From NCBI RefSeq assembly GCF_003860585.1, contig NZ_CP034159.1:2790001-2854000 (forward strand): 64,000 nucleotides of DNA, given 5' to 3'. Under the pieces are notes generated by a model that made no database searches, had not been told where the DNA came from, and was given only the letters and a program-made list of their open reading frames with translations. Of the stretch, positions 57,858 to 64,000 are shown piece by piece; position 1 is the first letter of the stretch; each line of letters opens with the position of its first letter. The translations under genes were made by a program, and so were the position numbers. This stretch comes from Kaistella carnis (GTDB taxonomy: Bacteria > Bacteroidota > Bacteroidia > Flavobacteriales > Weeksellaceae).

Positions 57858-57940
57858 TTTTAGATTACAGATTTTAAATTGCTAAAATCTGTAGTCTGAA
57901 ATCATTTAAAATCTAAAATTTATAATTTAAAATATTTAAA
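57858..57940 (+). repeat. Inverted repeat and 7-bp-period repeat after rpoC
   Basis: 57858-57874 pairs with 57883-57900 (17-18 bases, one bulge and a G-U), forming a long hairpin without a T run. It is followed by heptad units related to TCTAAAA and TTTAAAA up to the next gene. Confidence 0.6.
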
Positions 57941-57944
57941 AAAA

Positions 57945-58256
57945 ATGGACAACAATCAAAACCAAAATCAAGATCCAAACAACATCAACATTCAATTGAA
58001 CGAAATGGTTGCTCAGGGAGTATATTGCAACCTTGCGTTGGTAAATAATTCACCTTCAGAATTCGTTTTAGATTTTATCCAAATGATGCCGGGAGTTCAG
58101 CAGGCGAACGTAAGATCAAGAGTAATTCTTGCACCTTTACACGCAAAAAGAGTGTTAGCTGCATTGCAACAAAACATCGCGAACTACGAACAACAATTCG
58201 GAGAAATCAAAGAAATTGAACCATTCGTATTAGGACAAAACAACGTACAGGCTTAA
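57945..58256 (+). CDS. DUF3467 protein
   Basis: 103 residues; Gln/Asn-rich start, then 'GVYCNLALVNNSPSEFVLDFIQMMPGVQQANVRSRVILAPLHAKRVLAAL', here shortened to its ends, which is the DUF3467 core. The family is small, cytoplasmic and of unknown function; in Bacteroidota it characteristically follows rpoC, suggesting a link with RNA polymerase. It is ended by the terminator at 58279. Confidence 0.85.
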   Translation: MDNNQNQNQDPNNINIQLNEMVAQGVYCNLALVNNSPSEFVLDFIQMMPGVQQANVRSRVILAPLHAKRVLAALQQNIANYEQQFGEIKEIEPFVLGQNNVQA

Positions 58257-58278
58257 TCAGCACCACGTTTTTTAATAT

Positions 58279-58316
58279 AAATCCCGATTCATTTATTTGA
58301 GTCGGGATTTTTTTTG
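58279..58316 (+). terminator. Terminator after rpoBC-DUF3467
   Basis: 12-bp stem AAATCCCGATTC/GAGTCGGGATTT with one G-U, 8-nt loop, then a T run. Confidence 0.9.
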
Positions 58317-58330
58317 TTCATTGTAATAAT

Positions 58331-58432
58331 GAGGAGCGTCACCATTTTTTCGATCGTCTACCACCCGTCGCGCTGTTCGCTCTATCCCGCCAATGCGGGG
58401 ATGCCGCTTCCATCGCGGCTAGGTTCACCACC
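58331..58432. repeat. GC-rich intergenic segment with paired hairpins, REP-like
   Basis: Unusually GC-rich for this window. It holds two adjacent small hairpins: CCCGC/GCGGG (58386-58390, 58395-58399) and GCCGC/GCGGC (58403-58407, 58415-58419). No credible protein is encoded. It may be a dispersed REP-like element or a remnant of transferred DNA. Confidence 0.4.
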
Positions 58433-58490
58433 CTTTTCTATCTCAAAAAAAAGCGGAATCCAAATTCTAAAACAGTCCTTAAAAAGCTTT

Positions 58491-58560
58491 TTCACAATTC
58501 AGCATTCAGCATTCAACATTCACAATTCACAATTCACAATTCAAAATTGAAAGTTCACCT
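58491..58560. repeat. 7-bp-period tandem repeat, ten units
   Basis: Ten consecutive seven-base units of consensus TTCACAA, with variants such as TTCAGCA and TTCAACA. Degeneration increases toward the right end. Confidence 0.85.
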
Positions 58561-58649
58561 TCGATCCGTATAAATTTTTTTAATCAATTATTCCAAATAA
58601 CTGTATCTTTAATATTCCCTAATTGGTAACTCACTCAAATACGATCAAC

Positions 58650-58931
58650 ATGAAAGCAATTTGGAATGGAATGACAATCGCCCACAGCAGTAAAACAATT
58701 GTCGTAGAAAACAATCACTATTTCCCCGAAAACAGTATTGATAAGGATTATTTTATACTGACAAATCACCATACCAGCTGTCCCTGGAAAGGTCAGGCAT
58801 CCTATTACAGCATCGAAGTCGATGGGGAGAAGAATGAAAACGCCGCTTGGTTTTATCCAAGTCCGACAGAAGCAGCCTCCAATATAAAAAATTACGTCGC
58901 TTTCTGGAAAGGTGTTGAAATTAGAGATTAA
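58650..58931 (+). CDS. DUF427 protein
   Basis: 93 residues from the ATG at 58650 (MKAIWNGMTIAHS); a TTG-started extension from 58623 is unlikely because a -7-like box (TATCTTTA, 58604-58611) lies just before it. The motifs 'KTIVVENNHYFPENSI', 'HTSCPWKGQASYYSIEV' and 'AAWFYPSPTEAASNIKNYVAFWKGVEI' are those of DUF427, a small beta-barrel family of unknown function. Length is normal. Confidence 0.88.
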   Translation: MKAIWNGMTIAHSSKTIVVENNHYFPENSIDKDYFILTNHHTSCPWKGQASYYSIEVDGEKNENAAWFYPSPTEAASNIKNYVAFWKGVEIRD

Positions 58932-59077
58932 ACTTGCATATCATTAGAATTTAAAAATAAAGCTCCTGTTCGATCATAGGAGTCGATTTTTGCTTAATTT
59001 AGTATGTTGCAGAAGTTTAACAGATTTGTTTTGAATGTAAAGAAACTGTATATTTCGACTGCGTATTACCAAAAAAA

Positions 59078-59596
59078 ATGGCTTCCTCTTTCATGCAGAA
59101 ATCAATCATTCTCTTTATCCTCCTCTTTTTAGGAAACACTATTATTCCAGCTTCATTCCAATCGACCTCACCAACGGATCAATTAATTTTGAAAGTGAAA
59201 ATTATCGGCGTTAAAGATGGCGATACGGTAGAAGGATTGTATTATCAGTTACCCATCGTTATTCGTCTGGAACATATTGATGCACCTGAAAAAAAACAAG
59301 CCTTTGGTACCGTTTCTAAAAAGAAACTTTCAGATCTCGCGTTTGGTAAAACGGTCACCCTAATCAGCAAGGGAAAAAAAGGCAACTTCGACCGAAATGG
59401 ACGTATGATTGCAGAAATTTACACCAATGAAAAAACCTGCCTCAACAAAGAAATGCTGAAAACAGGTTTAGCCTGGCATTATAAAAAATATTCTACAAGT
59501 GCCGAATATGCACAGTTAGAAAACACGGCACACAAAAATAGAGTAGGACTTTGGGCAGATAAAAATCCCATCGCTCCCTGGAATTTTAGAAAATAA
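59078..59596 (+). CDS. Secreted thermonuclease-like nuclease (SNase domain)
   Basis: 172 residues. An N-terminal hydrophobic segment (IILFILLFLGNTIIPASF) is a likely signal peptide. The SNase fold carries the catalytic set: Asp in 'VKDGDTVEG', Arg and Asp in 'VIRLEHIDAPEKKQ', and the second Arg in 'NFDRNGRMIAEIY'. Such calcium-dependent enzymes cut DNA and RNA outside the cell or in the periplasm. The usual C-terminal 'GLWAD' helix is present. Starts at either Met1 or Met6. Confidence 0.88.
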   Translation: MASSFMQKSIILFILLFLGNTIIPASFQSTSPTDQLILKVKIIGVKDGDTVEGLYYQLPIVIRLEHIDAPEKKQAFGTVSKKKLSDLAFGKTVTLISKGKKGNFDRNGRMIAEIYTNEKTCLNKEMLKTGLAWHYKKYSTSAEYAQLENTAHKNRVGLWADKNPIAPWNFRK

Positions 59597-59646
59597 ATGA
59601 ATTTGGGATGACTATAAAACGATCTCTACAAATCAACTTATTTTCG

Positions 59647-59688
59647 TTAACTGTTAACTGTCAACTGTCAACTGTCAACAATCAATTA
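59647..59688. repeat. 7-bp-period repeat between nuclease and ribB ends
   Basis: Six seven-base units of consensus TCAACTG, with TTAACTG variants, running up to the stop codon of ribB. Confidence 0.75.
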
Positions 59689-60807
59689 CAATTCCACCAT
59701 TTCCGTCACTTCCACATCATAACCGCCTACCAACGGTTTCTGCTGCGTATTTTGCGTAATAACCCGGAATTTGTTAATTCCTAAATTCTTCAAGATCTGC
59801 GTTCCAATTCCATAATCATGGAAGTTCGAAGCCAAAGTTGGACGTTTTTCCTGACCATCCTGGAAATCCAAAAACTGCTGCAATTTACGCATTGTATTTT
59901 CAGAATTCGAAACATTATTAATGAAAATAATCGCTCCTTTTCCTTCGTCATTGATCATCTTCGTCACCTTTTCAAGCAACGGTTTTTCTCCCGTCGTCAG
60001 TCTGCTCAAAACATCGAAATAAGAATTAGAGGCTTGAACTCTCACTAAAATCGGTTCATTTTCTAACCAATGTCCTTTCGTTAAAGCAAAGTGAATTTGA
60101 TCCGTACTCGTTTCTTTAAAAGCAAAAAAGTCGAATTCGCCGTAATGGGTTTTCACTTTTCTTTCCTCCAAACGCTCGATTAAATCGCCTTTTCTTAATT
60201 GATATTGAATTAGATCTTCAATAGAAACCAATTTCAGATCATGCTTTTTCGCCAGTTCATACAACTCCGGAAGTCGCGCCATAGAACCGTCATCATTCAT
60301 AATTTCACAAATTACGCCACCTTCTTGAAGACCTGCTAATTTGGTTAAATCAATAGCTGCTTCGGTATGTCCGGCTCTTTTCAATACACCACCTTTCTTT
60401 GCTCTCAACGGGAAAATATGTCCCGGACGCATGAAATCGGTAGGTTTCGTATTTTTATCCATCAAGGCTAAAATCGTTTTGCTTCTGTCGCTCGCCGAAA
60501 TTCCCGTAGAAACTCCCTCGCCCAACAAATCCACAGAAACCGTAAAAGCTGTTTCTTTCGGATCGCTGCTGCGCGTCACCATAATATCGAGGCCCAGTTC
60601 GTCACAACGTTTTTCTGGAAGTGGTGTACAAATCAAACCACGCCCGTGGATGGTCATAAAATTAATAATTTCCGGCGTAGTTAATTCCGCCGCAGAAAGA
60701 AAATCTCCCTCATTTTCCCGGTTTTCATCATCTACAACGATGATTATTTTTCCGTTTTTAAGATCCTCAATCGCTTCAGGAATCGTATTAAGTTGAATAT
60801 CTGACAT
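59686..60807 (-). CDS. ribB: 3,4-dihydroxy-2-butanone 4-phosphate synthase with degenerate GTP cyclohydrolase II domain
   Basis: 373 residues from the ATG at 60807, chosen because a promoter box lies between it and the longer start at 60849. The N-terminal half is an intact RibB: 'VVDDENRENEGDFLSAAEL', 'FTVSVDLLGEGVSTGISASDR' and 'AGHTEAAIDLTKLAGL'; it converts ribulose 5-phosphate to the four-carbon riboflavin precursor. The C-terminal half aligns with RibA but lacks all three zinc cysteines (the S-E-C and R-C-D-C-G positions read 'QASNS' and 'LTTGE') and the catalytic GR-x-IGL segment. GTP cyclohydrolase II activity is therefore unlikely. Confidence 0.9.
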   Translation of the reverse strand: MSDIQLNTIPEAIEDLKNGKIIIVVDDENRENEGDFLSAAELTTPEIINFMTIHGRGLICTPLPEKRCDELGLDIMVTRSSDPKETAFTVSVDLLGEGVSTGISASDRSKTILALMDKNTKPTDFMRPGHIFPLRAKKGGVLKRAGHTEAAIDLTKLAGLQEGGVICEIMNDDGSMARLPELYELAKKHDLKLVSIEDLIQYQLRKGDLIERLEERKVKTHYGEFDFFAFKETSTDQIHFALTKGHWLENEPILVRVQASNSYFDVLSRLTTGEKPLLEKVTKMINDEGKGAIIFINNVSNSENTMRKLQQFLDFQDGQEKRPTLASNFHDYGIGTQILKNLGINKFRVITQNTQQKPLVGGYDVEVTEMVEL

Positions 60808-60825
60808 TTTACTTTTAGATTTTTG

Positions 60826-60833
60826 CAAAGATA
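60826..60833 (-). promoter_or_regulatory. ribB promoter -7 box
   Basis: TATCTTTG on the minus strand, 18 bp before the ATG at 60807; fits TAnnTTTG. Confidence 0.6.
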
Positions 60834-61046
60834 CTGAGTTTAAACGCAACCGACAATTCTAATTTGGCTCTCGCTTCCCCTCTTTAAATCCCACTTTTTC
60901 ATAGGATTATTTATTTTTTCATTACCACCGGAAAATTCTACGAAATAATTAATCTGCTCCAGACTGATTGATTGTTGGAATAGTGGGAATGAAGAAAAAA
61001 AGATTTTAGACGTAAGTTTTAAATCGATTAAAATAGGTTTGATAGA

Positions 61047-62054
61047 TTACATAGAACTATTCAACCGGTCTACCGCATTTCTGATGATTTCGTACGACTT
61101 CACTCTTGCGTCATGCTCGTAGATATGTGATGTAATCATTATTTCATCAACACCAAATAAGTTTTGAAATTCTTTGAAGTCTTTCACTAAAGTTTCTTCG
61201 CCGCCAATAAAACTCATGCGCAACATTCGTTGAACATGGCTCTTCTCCATTGGATTCCAGATCTCATCCATATCATCAACAGGTTTTGCATACGGTTTTC
61301 TGTCATTTCTAATTAGATTGACAAAGGCTTGGTAAAGGGTGGTTGCAAGCTTTTGAGCTTCTGTGTCGGTTTCCGCTGCAATTCCATTAACACAGGCAAT
61401 AATATAAGGTTCGGGAAATTCTGCACTTGGTTCATAATTTTGCCTGTAAATTTCAAAAGCCGTTTCCATCATATCGGGCGCGAAATGTCCGGCAAAGGCA
61501 TAAGGCAATCCCATCTCTGCTGCCAGCCATGCACTGTCTGTACTTGAACCCAAAATATAGATTGGAATATCACAACCTTCTCCCGGAATCGCCCGAACGA
61601 GACTTTCAGAATTCTCGACGGAAAAATATCTTTGCAACTCCTGAATTTGCTGTGGGAAATGTTGGTTGATATTATTTGGATTTCTGCCGAGTGCTTTTGC
61701 AGTTAACCCATCTGTTCCGGGTGCCCGACCTACGCCAAGATCAATTCGATTTGGAAAGAGACTTTCTAAAGTTCCAAACTGCTCTGCGATAACCAGCGAA
61801 CTGTGATTGGGCAACATAATGCCACCGGAACCTACCCTGATTTTCTGCGTTCCGTTTGCGATGTATCCTATCAAGACCGAAGTGGCAGAACTGGCAATGC
61901 TTGCCATATTGTGATGTTCAGCCAGCCAGAATCTTTTATAATCTAATTTTTCTACAGCTCTTGCTAAATCTAAACTGTCGTTAAAAGTATCGTGAATGGT
62001 TTTATTTTGTTTTACCGGTGCGAGATCTAGCACCGAAATTTCAAATTTTTTCAT
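61047..62054 (-). CDS. Luciferase-like (LLM class) flavin-dependent oxidoreductase
   Basis: 335 residues. The bacterial luciferase-family barrel shows 'FWLAEHHNMASIASSATSVLIGYIA', 'IRVGSGGIMLPNHSSLVIAEQFGTLE' (shortened) and 'RIDLGVGRAPGTDG'. Family members use FMNH2 and oxygen to oxidise varied small molecules. It lacks any neighbour on the same strand that would name the substrate. Length is typical of the MsnO8/YhbW subfamily. Confidence 0.88.
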   Translation of the reverse strand: MKKFEISVLDLAPVKQNKTIHDTFNDSLDLARAVEKLDYKRFWLAEHHNMASIASSATSVLIGYIANGTQKIRVGSGGIMLPNHSSLVIAEQFGTLESLFPNRIDLGVGRAPGTDGLTAKALGRNPNNINQHFPQQIQELQRYFSVENSESLVRAIPGEGCDIPIYILGSSTDSAWLAAEMGLPYAFAGHFAPDMMETAFEIYRQNYEPSAEFPEPYIIACVNGIAAETDTEAQKLATTLYQAFVNLIRNDRKPYAKPVDDMDEIWNPMEKSHVQRMLRMSFIGGEETLVKDFKEFQNLFGVDEIMITSHIYEHDARVKSYEIIRNAVDRLNSSM

Positions 62055-62210
62055 GTTGAAAAGATAAGGAAATAGGTTTCAATTTCCTACTAATAATGTC
62101 TATTGCGGCGATTGATATTATTTTTTAAATACTAAAAAAATGATTTTTAATAATTGGTATAATGCTAAACAAATTTTATGCAAATTTGTAAAACTTCAAA
62201 AAAAGTTAAA

Positions 62211-63587
62211 ATGCGAAATTTCTTATTCTTCCTACTGATTCTTTTAAGCGCGAAAATATTTTCTCAACAAACTGGTGATGCCAGTGTTATTCCCGTTTAT
62301 GAGTTTCCGAAGATCAAGTCGTCCATTACAATGCCCGTTAAAATTCCATTAGCTGAAATTGGAAACATAATTAATAATTCGGTTCCGGCTTTAATATTTG
62401 AAGATAATTCTTATACTGACAATAATGGGGATCAGTTTAAAGTAAAAGTCTGGAAAACACGGCCCATTCGTTTGGTCGGTGGCACAAAACAGAACCTTCT
62501 TATCGAAGTTCCGTTAAAAATATGGGCAGAAAAAGGAATCGGAACGCTGGGTGTTTACAGTTACCAAAACACGACCTTTGAAACGGTGATGTATTTTAAT
62601 ACGCAACTCACCTTTAATAATAACTGGACCATGGTGACTAAAACTTCACCCCTTGGTTATAAATGGGTCACAAAACCCGTGCTTGATTATGGTAGAATTA
62701 AAGTGCCGATTAGCTCTTTGGTAGAATCAAGTCTGAAAGAACAACAGGCTAAATTCTGCAAGACAATTGATGACATGATGGTGGAGCAACTCAATTTTCA
62801 GCAGTATGCTGTGATGGCATTGAATCAGTTTGCACAGCCTTTTGAAATCAGCGAAGAATATAAAACCTGGTTAAAAATTACGCCTATAAAAATCAACATT
62901 ACGCCGCTTACATTCTACGGAAACAGAATTGATGCAAATATCGGAATCGAAACATACTCGGAAACTTTTACGGGCAGAAAACCAGATGCGACGCCCTTGA
63001 TCAGAAGTGTTGCTAATTTTAATTCAGTGCAGCAACTGCCACAAAAATTCCTGTTGCAGACCACTGCCAATATTCCTTTTTCTGAAGCGACCGCAATAGC
63101 TGAACAAACTTTTTTAGGCAAGGAATTCGATTTTCGGGAAGGCAAATCTAAAGTGAAAATTACTGCTGTTAAAGTATATAGTGAAGACCAGCGAATAATG
63201 ATCGAGGCACAAACTGAAGGAGCAATTGAGGGAACTTCTTACATCACAGGAATTCCAGTTTACGATGAAACAAAAAGAAAAATAGTACTTTCAGATACCA
63301 AATTTAAGTTAAAGACCAGTAATATTTTATACAAAGCAGCAACTCTTTTATTTCAACGTAAAATCGTCAATATGATTGAAAATGAATACGGAATTCCCAC
63401 TGCTGAGTTAGAAGATTCCTCCCGTAAAAGCATCGAAGAAACCTTTAATAAAGAATATTATAAAGGTTTAAAAATGAGCGGTAAAGTATTTAAGTTGAAG
63501 CCTTCCAATATAATTTTAAATCCTTGGGGAATTACGGCGGTGATTGATACAGAAGCACAACTGGAGCTTTTAGTAAAAGGAATATAA
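62211..63587 (+). CDS. DUF4403 family secreted protein
   Basis: 458 residues from the ATG at 62211, where a signal peptide starts (MRNFLFFLLILLSAKIFS-Q); the longer frame from 62178 adds a non-signal segment. 'ITMPVKIPLAEIGNIINNSVP' near the N-terminus and 'KVWKTRPIRLVGGTKQNLLIEVPLKIWAEKG' (shortened) are characteristic of DUF4403, a periplasmic family with a BPI-like tubular lipid-binding fold predicted. Function is unknown. The RDD gene begins 33 bp downstream and is likely in the same operon. Confidence 0.8.
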   Translation: MRNFLFFLLILLSAKIFSQQTGDASVIPVYEFPKIKSSITMPVKIPLAEIGNIINNSVPALIFEDNSYTDNNGDQFKVKVWKTRPIRLVGGTKQNLLIEVPLKIWAEKGIGTLGVYSYQNTTFETVMYFNTQLTFNNNWTMVTKTSPLGYKWVTKPVLDYGRIKVPISSLVESSLKEQQAKFCKTIDDMMVEQLNFQQYAVMALNQFAQPFEISEEYKTWLKITPIKINITPLTFYGNRIDANIGIETYSETFTGRKPDATPLIRSVANFNSVQQLPQKFLLQTTANIPFSEATAIAEQTFLGKEFDFREGKSKVKITAVKVYSEDQRIMIEAQTEGAIEGTSYITGIPVYDETKRKIVLSDTKFKLKTSNILYKAATLLFQRKIVNMIENEYGIPTAELEDSSRKSIEETFNKEYYKGLKMSGKVFKLKPSNIILNPWGITAVIDTEAQLELLVKGI

Positions 63588-63620
63588 TAACTAAACAAGG
63601 ATCATAAAAATAGATTTAAT

Positions 63621-64000
63621 ATGGCAAGAATTTTACAGGTTGTGGAGCGTAATAAAGCTTCGAAGGGTTTCAGGATCTTAAATTATTTGATCGATTTTGG
63701 TTTTTCTTTGGTGGTGATCTGGGTATTGATTATCCTTTTTGCCATCGGCAGATATTATATTTTTGGTGTAGATTTCGACCAGTCCGCCGCAGATATTGAT
63801 GGCGTAGATCCAACTGTCGACAGGGTAGGAACGCTTTTAATGTATGCGTTAGTTCTTTTCTTCATTGAAAAATTGAGTGGTGGCAGAAGTTTAGGAAAAT
63901 TAATTACAGGAACCAGAGTAGTAAAGACAGACGGCAGCGAATTAACAACCGATGATCTATTGAAACGAAATTTTTCCCGCGCTATTCCTTTTGATGCTTT
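63621..64000 (+). CDS. RDD family membrane protein, 3' truncated by window
   Basis: Open from the ATG at 63621 to the window end, 126 codons. After a short basic N-terminus (MARILQVVERNKASKGFRIL) comes a first membrane helix containing the Asp of the RDD signature (NYLIDFGFSLVVIWVL), then a second helix (LLMYALVLFFIEKL) and 'GGRSLGKLITGTRVVKTDG', the usual RDD loop. These proteins are small inner-membrane proteins, some implicated in transport. The stop codon is outside the window. Confidence 0.8.
   Translation, partial: MARILQVVERNKASKGFRILNYLIDFGFSLVVIWVLIILFAIGRYYIFGVDFDQSAADIDGVDPTVDRVGTLLMYALVLFFIEKLSGGRSLGKLITGTRVVKTDGSELTTDDLLKRNFSRAIPFDA

Noticed and set aside
58314..58550. 78-codon plus-strand frame
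   Set aside because: It runs through the terminator tail, the GC-rich hairpins and the heptad array; the translation is an artefact of those repeats.
58491..59688. CRISPR array
   Set aside because: Units are seven bases with no spacers, and no cas gene is present in the window.

Overview
The window reads as chromosomal DNA of a low-GC member of the Bacteroidota, class Flavobacteriia, most likely the Weeksellaceae (Chryseobacterium/Kaistella group). The evidence is a 2358-residue SprA of the type IX secretion system, the gene order tRNAs-tuf-tRNA-Trp-secE-nusG-rplKAJL-rpoBC, many promoters of the Bacteroidota type (TTTG, about 19-21 bp, TAnnTTTG), and CDSs that lack Shine-Dalgarno sequences. 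The genus is inference.

Layout. 1-9.3 kb: the 3' part of an AlkB-like dioxygenase gene, a BON lipoprotein/BON-SH3 pair, a dicarboxylate or glutamate symporter, a small DUF1304 membrane protein, a secreted GH92 alpha-mannosidase (minus strand), the Fe-S carrier genes mrp and nfu, and a BadF-type sugar kinase. 9.3-19.3 kb: malic enzyme, ruvA and the giant sprA. 19.5-24.7 kb: folE, cysS and a CBM20-bearing 4-alpha-glucanotransferase. 24.9-30.4 kb: a Tyr/Asn-rich secreted protein, a Spy-like periplasmic protein, ferritin, and an AddA-like helicase-nuclease on the minus strand. 30.4-41.5 kb: the translation/transcription block rpsU-xerC-hpf, four tRNAs, an IS1182-family insertion, tuf, tRNA-Trp, secE, nusG, a decayed prolyl oligopeptidase gene, then rplKAJL. 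41.9-47 kb: an accessory island of signal-peptide proteins, one large with a DUF11-like repeat, plus a broken gene remnant. 47-49 kb: a minus-strand two-gene operon of a radical SAM protein and its partner (the TIGR03916/TIGR03915 pair associated with uracil-DNA glycosylases). 49.3-58.3 kb: rpoB-rpoC with a long, apparently structured leader, then a DUF3467 gene. 58.3-64 kb: DUF427, a secreted thermonuclease, ribB with a degenerate ribA domain, a luciferase-like monooxygenase, a DUF4403 protein and the start of an RDD membrane protein.

Most of the window is ordinary core genome. The less ordinary material is: (i) an IS1182 copy sitting between the tRNA cluster and tuf, with a terminator-like hairpin in each end; (ii) a prolyl oligopeptidase pseudogene with three separate lesions; (iii) the 41.9-47 kb secreted-protein island; (iv) the radical SAM/partner pair; (v) a roughly 310-nt rpoB leader whose predicted 5' end pairs exactly with sequence about 100 nt downstream; (vi) unrelated tandem repeats that all have a 7-bp period, in several intergenic gaps; and (vii) a RibBA protein that has lost the zinc ligands of its GTP cyclohydrolase II half. 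I did not find CRISPR arrays, prophage or an identifiable defence system. All calls are from reading the sequence; no database search was possible.
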